From the NCBI GenBank assembly GCA_019677205.1, contig JAAMXY010000937.1, forward strand, positions 1-64,000: a DNA stretch of 64,000 bases, in the 5' to 3' direction. Each line of letters begins with the position of its first letter. Position 1 is the first letter of the stretch. The position numbers were made by a program, and so were the translations under genes. Source of the stretch: Pinguiococcus pyrenoidosus. Lineage: Eukaryota; Sar; Pinguiophyceae; Pinguiochrysidales; Pinguiochrysidaceae. Under the pieces are notes generated by a model, which was not told where the DNA came from, searched no databases, and worked only from the letters and a program-made list of their open reading frames with translations. This document shows, in pieces, positions 31,388 through 43,170 of this stretch.

Positions 31388-34312
31388 CTACGCCTCTTCC
31401 TCGGGCTTCGAGTCCGGCTTCTCCACTTCCGCCGTTTCGACTTCGAGAGGTTCAGCAGGTGCAGCTGCAGCCGAGGGTGTTGGGCCGGCGCCGTGAGCGG
31501 CATCCTCCTTCCGCTCAACAGTCTTGTCCTTGTCGTGCTGGCTCACTTGTGTGTAGTCGTACTTGTTCTCGCTGTAGATCTTCTGGTAGACGATAGCACA
31601 CATGATCAGCATGACGCCGAGGGGGATGAGTCCGAAGAAGCCCTCCTCGTAGTCGTCGCGATCGACCAGCAAGGAGGAAATGGTGAGGGAGATGATGGAG
31701 ATGAGCTTCAGAAGCACATTCAGGGCCGGTCCAGAGGTGTCCTTGAACGGATCACCGACCGTGTCGCCAACAACGACCGCCTTGTGCGTCTCGGTACCCT
31801 GCAGCGTGAACGAGGCGTCAGCGCGTCAGCCGGTCCGAGGGCCCGCCATCCCGATCGACAGCACAGCAACGCATGCGCTCACCTTTCCGCCGTGGGCCTT
31901 CTCAATCTCAATGTACTTCTTGGCATTGTCCCACGCGCCACCAGCGTTCGACATCATGATCGCGAGCTGGGAGCCGGAGATGATGGTTCCGCCGAGGACA
32001 CCCAGGAGGCAGCGGGGTCCGACGATGAAGCCGACGACAAAAGGAATCATGACCGTGACGATACCGGGCAGGATCATCTCCTCAATGGAGCTCTGGGTGG
32101 AGATCGCCACACACTCCTGGTGATCAGGCTGCTCCGTGCCGTCCATGATGCCGGGGCGCTCACGGAACTGCTTGCGCACGACCAGAATGATGGCTCCGGC
32201 CGCCTTCTGCACGGAGAGCATGGTGAGGGCCGCGAAGAGAAGCGGCAGCATCCCCCCGAGAAGTGCACCGGCCATGACGATCGGGTCCGACAGGCTGCCG
32301 TCGGTCTCGGTCTTCTCGGCGAACGCGTTGAGGAGGCTGATCGACGTGAGCACGGCGCTGCCGATGGCGAAGCCCTTGCCGGTCGCCGCCGTCGTGTTTC
32401 CGAGCGCGTCCAGAGCATCAGTGGTGTCGCGCACGCTCTCCGGCAGTTCCGCCATCTCCGCAATGCCGCCGGCATTGTCGGCAATGGGGCCGTAAGCGTC
32501 GGTCGCGAGGGTGACGCCGAGGGTGCTGAGCATGCCCACGGCTGCGATGGCGACTCCGTAGCTGTCCGCGAGGGCATCGCAGGCGAAGATGACCATGATG
32601 AGGGTGACGATCGGAGGCGCGACGGAGAGCATGCCAATGCCCAGGCCCTGAATGATCACGGTGGCCGGTCCCGTGATGCCGGCGTTGGAAATCGACTGGG
32701 TGGGCGTGAAGGCGTAGGACGTGAAGTACTCGGTCATCTGTCCGATGAGGATTCCCGAGATGATGCCCATGCAGTTGCAGCCCCAGATGCGGAGTCCATC
32801 GTTGATTCGGTCGGACATGAGGGCGCCGATGACGCCCAGAGACGTCAGGATCGCGAGGAGGGCAGCCACGTTCGTACCACGATGCAGCGCGTGCAGCAGC
32901 TCGTTCTGGGAGGCGTTCTCCTTCGTGGACACGAGGAAGAAGCCAACCATCGAGGCGACCACGCCCGCGGCCGCGATGAAGAACGGAATGGCCACAAGCA
33001 CCTGGTCCGGGGCGAGGGAGGCCGCCGCGATGATGGAGCCCACAAAGGACTCGAAGAGGTCGGCGCCCATTCCGGCGACGTCCCCCACGTTGTCACCGAC
33101 GTTGTCGGCGATGGTGGCCGGGTTGCGCGGATCGTCCTCTGGGATGCCCTGCTCCACCTTTCCCACGAGGTCTGCGCCCACGTCGGCGGCCTTGGTGTAG
33201 ATCCCACCGGCCACACGGGCGAAAAGGGCGATGGCGCTCGCGCCGAAGCCGAAGCTGGCAAGCGTCTCGACCGCGAGCTGCTCGTTGATGAAGAAGATGC
33301 CGTTGGCACTGTCGTTGAAATCACGGCCCTGAGCCATGATGAAATAGAAGGCTCCCAGGCCCATGAGGGCGAGGCCGACGACGGTGAAGCCCATCACCGC
33401 GCCGCCCGCGAAGGCAATCTTGAGCGCCGCGTTCAGGCCGTGGGGGATATCGGGAGACCCGGAGGTGCCGGTGGTGTCAGCTGCCGCGGCGGTTCGGACG
33501 TTCGCGGCGGTGGCCACGGACATTCCCACCCAGCCAGCCAGAGCGGAGAGGCCGGAGCCAACGATGAAGCAGCTCAGCGAGCGGAGTCCATCCAAGCGTT
33601 CCTCGTCTTCGTCGGGGTCCAAGTCGAGGTCATCGGGGGTGGTGCCGGGACCGGGGACGATGTTCTCGTCCTCGATGTCGATATCAGTGAACTCATCGGT
33701 GTACGGCTCGATGCTGAAGATGATGCCCAGGAAGATGGCGACCGCGACCACGAAGAACGAGAGGTAGTAGTACTCGGTGCGCAGGAACGCCTTGGCTCCG
33801 TCTTGGACCTGCAAAGGCCACGAGCACGGCAAGGCTTTGGTGAGGATGCCGCGCCCTTGCGCAATGCGCTTCCCGAGAGTCCCTCACCTGCTCAGAGATC
33901 TTGTTCATGGTGGCGTTGCCACGCGGATGCCTCGTGACGCGCAGGCTGAGGGCGACCGCCTACGAGTGGCCACCGATTGGTTAGGCGATCGCCTTGCCAC
34001 GCATCGGCTTCTCAGCGTGGATTTTTCCTTTCCTCGGCCACGGTGCTTACCATCAAGACCGAGGCCAGTCCAGCCACGAAGGGAATGCCCCCGATGGCGA
34101 GGGGCGTGATGTTGCACGGGTACTCATCGAAGTTGTCATCTTCAAAGCAGAAGTCGATGTTCTAGAGGTGGACACGCACGAACCAATGAGTCTCCTCCGT
34201 GTCCCGCCCCAGGCAGCGCAACTTTCAACGCCGCCGGGCGTCCAGTGGCGCACGGTCCCTCGCGCTATGACAGGCTGCAGAAAAGACGCACCTGAAGGCC
34301 GGTGTCACCCAT
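31388..34312 (-). CDS. K+-dependent H+-translocating inorganic pyrophosphatase
   Basis: Five exons: 34312-34292, 34161-34051, 33959-33888, 33808-31883 and 31798-31388, about 846 residues. It pumps H+ across a vacuolar or acidocalcisome membrane using PPi. Signatures: [18 protein letters not shown] is represented by [37 protein letters not shown] and the C-terminal [17 protein letters not shown] are intact. The K+-dependence position in [10 protein letters not shown] is Ala, the K+-requiring (type I) state. The rebuilt N-terminus ([21 protein letters not shown] across two introns) matches the family's conserved MxxIxxxIQxGAxAFL. A loop after the first helices is unusually acidic. The ~45-residue tail after the last helix is rich in Ala, Pro, Glu and Lys. 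A long plus-strand frame antisense to this gene is a shadow. Confidence 0.94.
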
Positions 34313-35160
34313 TTCCGAAGTTCGTGGTCACAAGACCACCGAAGCACGCTCAAACGACGGAGACACAATGGGACAGGCGCTGGAAAACGCGTGCGCGCGG
34401 CTCTTTCAGGCGTGGAAGGCTGTCGCACTCCGCCGAAGAAAGAGGAGGGCTTCCGGAGAGCGTCCGAGTCAGTGGCGCGCGGAAAAGACCGGCGACGAAC
34501 ACTGAAGAGATGCTTTCATCAGTCGCTGGACGCCTCTGGAAGAAGGAATTACTTCTAGGCATTTCCTGCATTTCTTGAAGTTTGCGTGAACTGCCGCGCA
34601 ACGGCCGAGAGCGCTTGTACGGCTGCACAACGAGGACGCCCGCATTTTCAGCAAGATAGGGAATAGAAAGCAGTTCAAGACGACTCCAAGTCCGCAGGAT
34701 GAAAAGGCCGTCCTGACGAATCACGCGACGTACTTAAGGTCTTGCCCAATGATGCACATCAAAACTGCTGAATGGTTCTCTTTTTTGAATCTCTCCCATT
34801 TTCTATTGTCGCCATAGTCGCGAAAACCTTCAATGACGGGAGAAATCGGCGTCGTTTTCGGAGGGCGCCATTGGCTCCCAGCTCTGACGCGTGTCGCTGT
34901 GGTGGAAACCCCGCCACCGATGTGACAGCTGGAGCTGAAGCCCATCTGCCCCAAGATAAGCGCATGCCAACCGCTTTCCCGCGCAGATCTGTTTGATTTT
35001 GCAGGCCCTCGGAGGCGCGCGTTTCAAACCGGAGCGCCACCGTTTCCGCCCGCTTCTTGGCCCGGTTTCGAGCTGCTCCACCTTGCAGCAGGCTCGTGCG
35101 TGACGGCAAGGCGTCCGAACAGCGACGGAACGGAAAGTGCGTCGCTCCAGAGCTGCAGGC
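34313..35160. promoter_or_regulatory. Divergent intergenic region, H+-PPase / CAF-1
   Basis: An 848-bp gap with a moderately AT-rich centre (about 34735-34815) and a CCAAT-type ATTGG near 34870. I found no perfect E2F site, although CAF-1 is a typical S-phase gene. Confidence 0.4.
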
Positions 35161-38100
35161 ATGAACAGCCCCGCCAGCCAAAGCAAGTTGCAGGCTTTCT
35201 TCAAGACGCCACGGCCGTCTGCGCCTTCGCCGATGCCCGGCTTGGCGCAGCCCAGCAGCACTCCCGTGGGCGTGGCGGAGAAGACCACCGCGCCCGCGGC
35301 CCTGAGAGCCACGGACGCCGAAACGCCGGCGAAAGGCGGGAAGAAACCGACGACCGCTTCAAAGAAGAAGGCCACCGCCGCGAAGAAGGCCGATCCCACG
35401 AAGCCCAAGCGGCCACAGAACGCCTACATGCTCTTTGCGGCCGAGAAGAGGGCAGGGCTCAAGGCCGCGCAGCCAGAGCTCTCCCCGAAGGCCAGCATCA
35501 GCGCCCTTGCCAAGCTGTGGAGAGAGGCGGACGAGGCCACGAGGGCACCCTTCGTCCTCAAAGCCGCCGAGTTCATGGCCGAGTACCGCAAGGCGCTTGA
35601 GGCCTGGAAAGCTACGGCAATGGCTACTGCTTCTGGAAAGGAGAATGACCCCAACTTGGCGCCTAGGCCGAGCAACTCCGCTCCAGGGCAAGCCACGGAC
35701 GCCGGTGGAGCCGGTGGGGCCGGCGCAATGGCGGAAGCCGGTGAAGCGGAGGAAGCCGATCGAGCGGCAGCTGTGCAATCTCCGATGGCACGCTGCAAGC
35801 CACTGCCGGCGGAACAAGCCGTTCAGAACGAGGGTGGTGCACCTGGGCAAGACAAGGCCTCGGGCCTTGTTGGAAGAAAGGTGCTCAAGGCGTTTGGAGA
35901 CCAGGGGGACTTTGAAGGAGTGATCGAGCAAGTCACGCAGCACTCCCCGTGCTTCCTGCGGGTGGTCTACGAAGACGGAGACCTTGAGGACGTTCCCATC
36001 GAGGAGGCCATCGAGATCATAGAGCGCTTCAGATCGCTGCACGCACCAACGGCGTCCAAACCGTCAACGGCGTCCAAACCGTCAACGGCGTCAAGTGTAT
36101 CATCGGCGTTAGAAGCGTCTCAAGAGCTGGCTGTACCGATCGGTTCGGGGGCGGCGGATCCTGCCAGCGCGTCCACCTCGGAAGCGGTGTCACAGGAAGA
36201 CGGAGAGGAGGACTTCCCGAAGCCCATGCATACGGACAAGAAGGAGCTTGCTGCCCAGCTCCCTTCGCCCCAGAAGCGGAAGAAGGTACACCCCGATGAC
36301 GAGGCCTTCGAGGTGTCGGACGACGATGCAGGCATGGACATTGCAGACGACGCGGACTCCGTGGTCAACGATGAAGATCTGGAACTTGCTCGGAAAGTGA
36401 AGGAGACGGAGCAGAAGCTAGGCGATGCCACCGCGCGCAGAAAGCGTGAGGACGAGCCTGACTTTCATCGGGGCGTTGACAAGGCTACGAGGACCTTTCT
36501 GTCCGAGGTCCACGCCTCTCCTGACCTGTCGTCAAGCTTTGATGTCATGCTCGCAAGGCTCGTCCAAGGAGCTCACGAGACTCGCGACAACCTCGCCGAA
36601 AGCGTGCAACAGCATCTGAAGTCGTGCGCCAGCCAGGAACTGGACATCGAGAAGATCGCACCGGTGAGCCTCATTCGCGATCGCATCGCCCTCATCGCCG
36701 AGAGGAAGGCGTATGGACAGAAGACGAGAAACGCGTCGGAGTGGAACGACACGGCGGACCGCGCGCTCTGGTGCTGGGAGGTCGAGAAGGGATCCACGAA
36801 GCTGCTGGCGGTGTCAGACAAGGACCTTCGAGCGACTCGGAAGCAGCGCAGTGAAGCTGGCAAGAAGGTGAAGCTCCTCTGCCAGCTGCTCAAGGAACTT
36901 GAGAAGGGCGACGTCCAGTCCAAGAAGGTCGTGGCGATTGAAGAAAACATCGCCAAGCTCCAGCGCAGCGAGCATCAAGGACAACGACTCCAGGCGACGG
37001 TGCGTAGCTGCCACTCACTCGCTACTTAAGCAAATCCATCCCACAGGATTCTGTACTTATCGACACTTCCTTTCCTTTTGCGAAGAAGGTGCACAAACCG
37101 TCGGCAAACAGCATCTTCAGCTTCTTTGGCAAGTCTCCAGCGACCAAGGCCGTACCCCATCCCAAACGACCAATCGCCAAGCCCACCGAGGAGCCCCGCC
37201 GCAGCGTGGTCGACCTCAGCCGCGACGATTCTCTGCAGGAGCGGACCCCTTCGCAGCAATCAAGCAAGAAGGCGCTGTCCGGGATCAAGGCCAAGTTTGC
37301 TCCACGCGAGCAACGGGACCCGCTCCAGGGCCTGCCACCGATGGACTACGTCTCGGTGATGAAGGCCTCCAAACCGTCCATCGAGGAACTGCGCTCCAAC
37401 ATGGTCTGGGGCTCGTCGTCGGGGAAGGCAGCCGAATCTGCGTCGATGAAGCGACTCCGAAGACGCCGCCCCACGAAGTCTCTCGACGTGAAAGTCCGGA
37501 AGAAGCTTCCCTCGCTTCAAGCAGACGAGGACGTGCAGGTAATGCCGCGCCACTCATGCCAGCCAACCCTTGGTTTCGTATCCTGACGCCCGTCGAACGT
37601 ACGGCCAACGCAGGTTGACTACTCTGCTGCAGTCATCAGCTGGGACGCTCGAGGAAACGTTGAAGAGGCTGCTGGGGAAGGACACGAAGGAGACCAAACC
37701 GCGGAGAGACCTGATGCCGCAGCAAATGATGCACAGATCGTCAACGTTGACGACGGCGACTGGAAGGAGGCTGCGTCTCCTGTACCGCCGGCCGAAACGA
37801 AGAGCGACTATAAGATGCAGCAAGTGCGTCTCGATGGACGGATGAGGTTCCTAGAGTTCCACGAAGATGAGAGGCCAGCGTACTTCGGCACCGTCTCGCG
37901 CAAGCTCGGTGACCGAGTCGGTCCGAGAAATCCGCTCGGGAAAGATGAAAAGGTCGGTCTCATCCAGGCGCCATGATCCGAAGTGGACGGGCCCTAACAA
38001 CCTCGATGCGCCTTCAGGTCCTCAACTACGAATACGACTCTGGCGAGGAATGGGAGGACGAGGGAGAGGGCGAAAGCCTGAGCGACACCGACGGCGAGGA

Positions 38101-39762
38101 AGAGAAAGATGGCAACGACCTCGACTACGACGACGGTTGGCTCCGCTATGACGACGATCTTGGAAGCGACGTCGATCTCGACGATGCGGACAGCTCGGAC
38201 GATGAAGATGCGGGGGGCGACGAGCCGCTGGACGCGAACAGCGTCTCTGCGGGGACCGACGCCAAGCCCACTTTCGATCCTCGCGCGCCGTCAAAGAAGA
38301 AACGAGCGAGCCGCCCGGCCACCGTGGCGGAGCGCCTGGCGAAGGCGTCAAGCCGCCAGCTGCAAAAGGGCTTCGTCGCGGGTCCGTACTTCGGCTTCGC
38401 TCCCATCAAGGTGAAATGTGCCCAAGCGCGTGGAGAAGAAGGTCTCGTAATTCTGGGGAAGTATCCGGTCGCCGTGACGTACGCGGAGCCGCCGTCGTCC
38501 ACAGACGCGACCGGGGCAGCAAAGGCAGGCGATCTGCCGAAAGTGGAGGAGCCTGGTTCAGAGGCAGGCAAGCAAGCCGGTGTCGCGGCCATTTTCCAGC
38601 CAAAGTGCTGGTGCCCCGTACCGGTCCCGTTGGAGAAGATATGGGAAGACCGAAAGCTCGACGCCGGGAATAGGTGAGGCACCCTGCTACACCGGTGCTG
38701 CTGCGCAAGCCTCATCGTATCCTTCCCGCCTCCTGCTTGTAGAGCTGAAGACGATGGTTCGCTGGACGTCGAAGACCTCTGCGCTGGCCGCACGTTGAAG
38801 CTGATGCCGGATGAAGACGTGAGGGCTCTCGCTTCATTTACCCATCGCCGCACGTCGAAGACCTCTGCTCTGATTTACGACTTCCTGCGGCGGTTTCCGG
38901 AGATCAAGTCGACGAAGAAGACCATCAAAGAGGTGCTGCTGGAGATCGCGCAGAAGTGCCCGCACACCGACGAGTGGGAAGTGAGGAAGAAGCTGCGGAA
39001 GCGCTTTGCCCTCCCGACCGCCCAAGAGGAGGAGTACGCGGAGATGCAGGAAGAATGGCGATCCAAGAAAGGTACGCCTGGCCTCGCATTCCTTGTTCGG
39101 CGCGTGGCTTCCCTAACGGTGTGGGTACAGGGAAGCTTTCTGGTCGCCGCGCAGCGAGCAAGGAAGAAGAGGACGCCAAGGAGTTTCCGAAGGATGCCAT
39201 CTACTTCCCAGGCACAGGATCTTCTTTCCTGCCCTTCACGGATGCGTGGAAAGCCCTTCGCAAGCATGGGTGGTCGTGGAAGAACGGGACAGGCCTCACG
39301 TCGTACGTCTACGTTCGCACGAATGGAAAGGCGCCGAGTCGTGGCGGCATCCAGAACGATGATTACTTCATCAGCGAGGAGGACGCGGCGGCCTACCTCC
39401 GTAGCTTGGACCCCGCGACGATGCAGCGGGACATTCCTTTCCTTTGGGAATGGAAAGAGCAGCACACCAGAAACGATGATGTCGACGACTTCGACGGTGA
39501 CAAGGACGATACGGAAGAAACAGAGCACATCGCTGATTCCTCGGAAGAAGATCTTCCGGAGACGCCCGACGATGAGGCGAGGAGTCGTACGAGGTCCCGA
39601 GATGCGGTCATGGCCCCGGCAGCCTCCGAGGAGCGCGCTCCGAAGCGACACAAACCCGACGTCTGGCGAACAGAGGATGGGGGATGGCTTGAACACAAAG
39701 AGTCTGACGTGGCGGATGGCGAACACATGGTGCTCGATCGCGTCTCAGCGGCGCACGCTTAG
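35161..39762 (+). CDS. CHAF1A: Chromatin assembly factor 1 large subunit (p150) with HMG box
   Basis: Six exons: 35161-36999, 37089-37538, 37614-37952, 38018-38673, 38743-39071 and 39131-39762, about 1414 residues. A canonical PCNA-binding box, QSKLQAFF, is at residues 7-14, and a second PIP-like SIFSFF is in exon 2. Next come a Lys-rich linker, an HMG box (~82-150, KRPQNAYMLFAAEKR) and a Tudor-like patch (FLRVVYEDGDLEDVPIEEAIE). The CAF-1 core is unmistakable: MRFLEFHEDERPAYFG (exon 3) and NYEYDSGEEWEDEGEGESLS with an acidic ED stretch (exon 4). A predicted C-terminal helical segment and a tryptophan-rich module follow (WKALRKHGWSWKNGTGL). CAF-1 deposits H3-H4 behind the fork. The HMG box and C-terminal W module are additions relative to animal and yeast subunits. 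Confidence 0.9.
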
Positions 39763-39969
39763 CGAGATGTAGCCGACGGAGGCGACGATCCACGTCAGAA
39801 AAGCTTTCATTTCATTCATGCCAAAGTACAAGCAGGCGAACCTCAGAAGACCTTGTCCCGTGGCTGTCCCTTTCACTACTAGTATTGATATTTCCGGGCT
39901 ACACTTCGAGCACACGAGGCGAAAGCACCGTGTGGAAGTGTCCATCGTCCTCCCACCCGACCTGCTCCG

Positions 39970-42647
39970 TCAGTCTCTCTGAGCTTTGTGGAGGTTGATG
40001 GGCCCGTTCGCGATGTCTTGCAGGATTCTACCTCCCTTCCAAATCTCACTGTCCGTCTTGAGATCCCCGAGTTTGGGCGTCTCCGGAGTTCTCTCTGTCT
40101 TGTTGCGCACCGAAGGTGTCAGGCCTGGTGTGTCTTGATCGCCGCCGCCAATCAAGGTGCTCTCCTCTGCCAGAGCCACCTTCGCCATGGTGAGCAGCGC
40201 GCCATGCATGGGTCTCGCTTTCGTTGGAGTCTCCGCGTTCTCTTTGTCCGTCCCCAAAGGGCAACTGATTGTCTCTCGTTTGGTCCGTTTCACAGGCCGT
40301 ACCGTCACTTGTGCCTCGCTCGGCTCGGGTGTCTCTCCCACCGCTTGATGGAGCCTCTCCGTAAGCGTAGAGCATTTCTCTCTCTCCCGCTCCGCACCAT
40401 CGCCAGCGCCGCTAGACTTGCGCGGGGTGCAGATGGTGTTTCTCCTTTTGGGTCTCGCTGTCGAGGCCGAAGCGTCCCTCTCGTTGATGCCCAGGGGTGT
40501 GCTCCCGAGCGTGACCACCGCGTCGGCAACGTAGTCGTTGTCTTGCAGGTACATGCGAAGCAGGCACTCCAGCTTCCCGACGTGGCAGTTGCGTCTGCCG
40601 ATGAGTCTTGCGAGCTGCTTCCCAGTGTACGCAGCATACTTTTCATACGCCGCCCCCGACTGGAGCCGCTGGAACAGCTTGTAGAGGATCGTCTCGCGAT
40701 CATGGAGCATGGATATCAAGCTTTGCTGCCGAGCCCGAGATGACTGGCCTTTCGGCCGCGTGGGCAAGCCGCACAGCCTTTCGAGACCGTCCAGCCATTC
40801 AGTGTAGCACGCTCGTATCGCGGAGGCCGCTACGGCAGAAAATCAGCGTGAGTCATCAAGTCGTGGAGCCGCTCTCTTACATACAAAGAAGCCGACCAGC
40901 ACAGGATATCGTCCTTACCACTCCGTACGAGGGGATCCTCCAGCGTGCATGCACTGCGTGCCACTTCCTTGGGTGAGCCCGGAAGCTCACGTGCCTTTCG
41001 AGTAGAAAGCGGCTGCCGCTGAGCAAGGGGCGCGTGGTCCTGGTATACGCCAGCGTCGAGTAGGAACACTCTGAGGAAGAGCGAATGCTCATGCTGCATC
41101 TCTACCCTGGCTCGATCGCGCAGGTCATCTCCAGAAAGGCAGCCGTAGAGGGCACGGAGCGACGGGATGGCGTCGCAAAGCTTCGAAGCGTCGAGCCGAA
41201 GTTTCTCCACGATGCTCGCGCAACGTTGCTCGGCTGTGCCTCGCACGCTCACGATGCCCTCGTAGGCTTCAATTGCGAGCAAGTCGGCCAGCGAGAAGGT
41301 CGGTTCCCCCAGAAAGTTCAGAACGTGCTGAGCCTCTGGACTCATCGCGGGGCCTTGAAGCTCGTCCACCGCAACATGAAGCGGATTCTGCGGTGCAGCC
41401 TGCGGTTCGAGCGGCAGCAAAGGTGCGACCAAATCGGATCGGACTTCCAGAGGGGCCGCTATCGCAGGCGCCTGTGCCTTTCCATCGAAGCAGTCTTGAT
41501 CGATGAGAAATGCGATGAGGTGAAGTCGAAGCCGTGATGCCTTCGGGCATCTCGACCCATCTGCTCTCCGGAAACTTTCGGTTTTGCGGGCATAGTAGCT
41601 GCAGTTCTCATGGAGAAGCACGTACAGCAGGCTGAACAACAGGGGCTCCTCTGCCCAAAACAGGCGGCAAAGCTGGTTCCTGCGCTCGCATAGCGCCGTC
41701 GACTGCTGGCTCCGCTCACCAGCAGGACGCAGGTACCTCTCCAATGCGTCGCAATCCACCGAGCTCAGCCGGCTTAGGACGCTGGTGCCTTGCTCCCGCA
41801 AGCTTGGCAGCTCTCGGTGGGCCAGCTCCTTGTCGATGTTCCGAGGGATGGGCTGACCCTCCAGCCAGACGCTCTGCAACACTGCGCGGTCTTCATCCGT
41901 CAACGTCGAGGACTCGATCGATTGACGAACGCCCGGCGCGAACTGGTTGATCTGGTAGAGTCTCTCCATTCCCTCCAGGAGACTTTCCGGTCGTGCCACC
42001 AACTCCAAGTGCAGCAAGCATGGGAAGAGGTTGGACTTCTCGTAGCACACGTACACAATCAGGAGTCGCCGAAGATCCTCCAAGGAGAATCCGGCCACCG
42101 GAAAAGACTCCTCGTCAGCGTGTATCGCATCAAAATGCACGTGGTCTAGCTCGGGCACCAGTTTGAGAAATTTCTCGAATGTGCGCTGCTCGGGCATCAC
42201 TTCATCTATCTGGAAGACGCGAAACCACTCGCTTCTCAACGCGTAGAAGCCTCCTTGGCGAAGATGCTGGAGCAGTGCGCAGGCAAGCCGCGCACCGCTT
42301 GCCTCTGGATTTACGTAAGGAAAGAGCGCGCGGATAGCTTCGGCGTCGTAGGCGTCATACACGTTGTCCTTGCTCAGGTCATCCAGCAGCAGGAACAGCC
42401 CTGCATCGCCGTAGGACACGAAGCAAAGACAGCCAATGCGAAGATCGCTGAGCCGACGCGCCGAAGCGAAGCGCACGCGTTCGTAGCATTCGATGGCCTC
42501 CATGTCTTCGAGCGTGAGGCAATCGTCGAGGATGGAGAGGAGTTGCCAGTACAGCGCACGGCCGTTCGGGAAGTGAACGTGAGCGGGCTCATCATCAGCG
42601 CCCGTGGATTCCGTTGTGTGTTTGCATGACGTACGGAGCTCCTCCAT
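39970..42647 (-). CDS. Unrecognised helical-repeat protein with Thr-Pro and KEN-box tail
   Basis: Read as two exons, 42647-40885 and 40777-39970, joined in frame (107-nt intron, GTATGT donor), about 856 residues. Exon 1 alone is a 604-residue frame ending at 40830; the second frame could be a separate 246-residue gene (Met 40710), but only about 120 bp separates them, so one gene is more likely. The first ~590 residues are all-helical and leucine-rich, with recurring segments such as LTLEDMEAIECYERV, FSLEDLRRLLIVYV, LSSVDCDALERYL and FSLADLLAIEAYEGI. No known domain is recognised. The tail is basic, with several Thr-Pro sites (CTPRKS, RTPETPK) and TDKENAETPT, a KEN degron. This suggests CDK phosphorylation and APC/C control (inference). 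An E2F-type site lies upstream at 42790. Confidence 0.55.
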
Positions 42648-43170
42648 GCCCGGAATCCTCTTTGACGCAGGCGCCGGGAGCCTTTGGTTAACTTTGGAGA
42701 TGCAAGCGGCTGCTGATGTCGCCGACGTCGCCTGCTGGCCACGAAAGTGAGGCTTCGGCGGAGTTGAGGAGCTGCAGAGTTTGAAGGTTTTTGGCGGGAA
42801 CTGCCAAACCGCCACGCGATTTCATTCGCCAGCGATTTTGTCCGTTTTTAGAATATTCTTCGAAATAACACCATCTATGATTTTTATTGAACGGAACATA
42901 GTTATTTACTCATTTCATTGCACAACTAATCTCTGCAAGCAAGCATTGGACCGTTTGACGAATCCCATGACGTGGCCGAGGTTCCTAGCATCGCTCATTG
43001 GATGGCCGCTGTCCGTCCGCGGTTCGAAGAAGCTCGAAGGGCGGCTGAGAAGTTCGTCTTGTCGAGCGGACAGAGACATTCCGTGTGCGCTCCACATCCC
43101 AGTGCGACGCCGTCTGCCTTTTGCTCCATTTCTCGCAAGAGCGCTCGAATTCTGCAGACTCCCCGGCAGG
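42648..43170. promoter_or_regulatory. Divergent promoter with E2F-like site and AT-rich island
   Basis: A 523-bp gap between the repeat protein (minus) and ABCG (plus). TTTGGCGGGAA is at 42790-42800, followed at about 42828-42925 by an AT-rich island (ATTTTTATTGAACGG). Confidence 0.55.
42790..42800. promoter_or_regulatory. E2F-type site TTTGGCGGGAA
   Basis: Same 11-mer as at 14185 and 30290, about 145 bp upstream of the repeat-protein start. Confidence 0.5.

Noticed and set aside
31493-33937. An 814-codon open frame on the plus strand
   Set aside because: It lies exactly antisense to the H+-pyrophosphatase and is His/Asp/Gly/Arg-rich as expected from the complement of GC-rich codons. It shows no domain.
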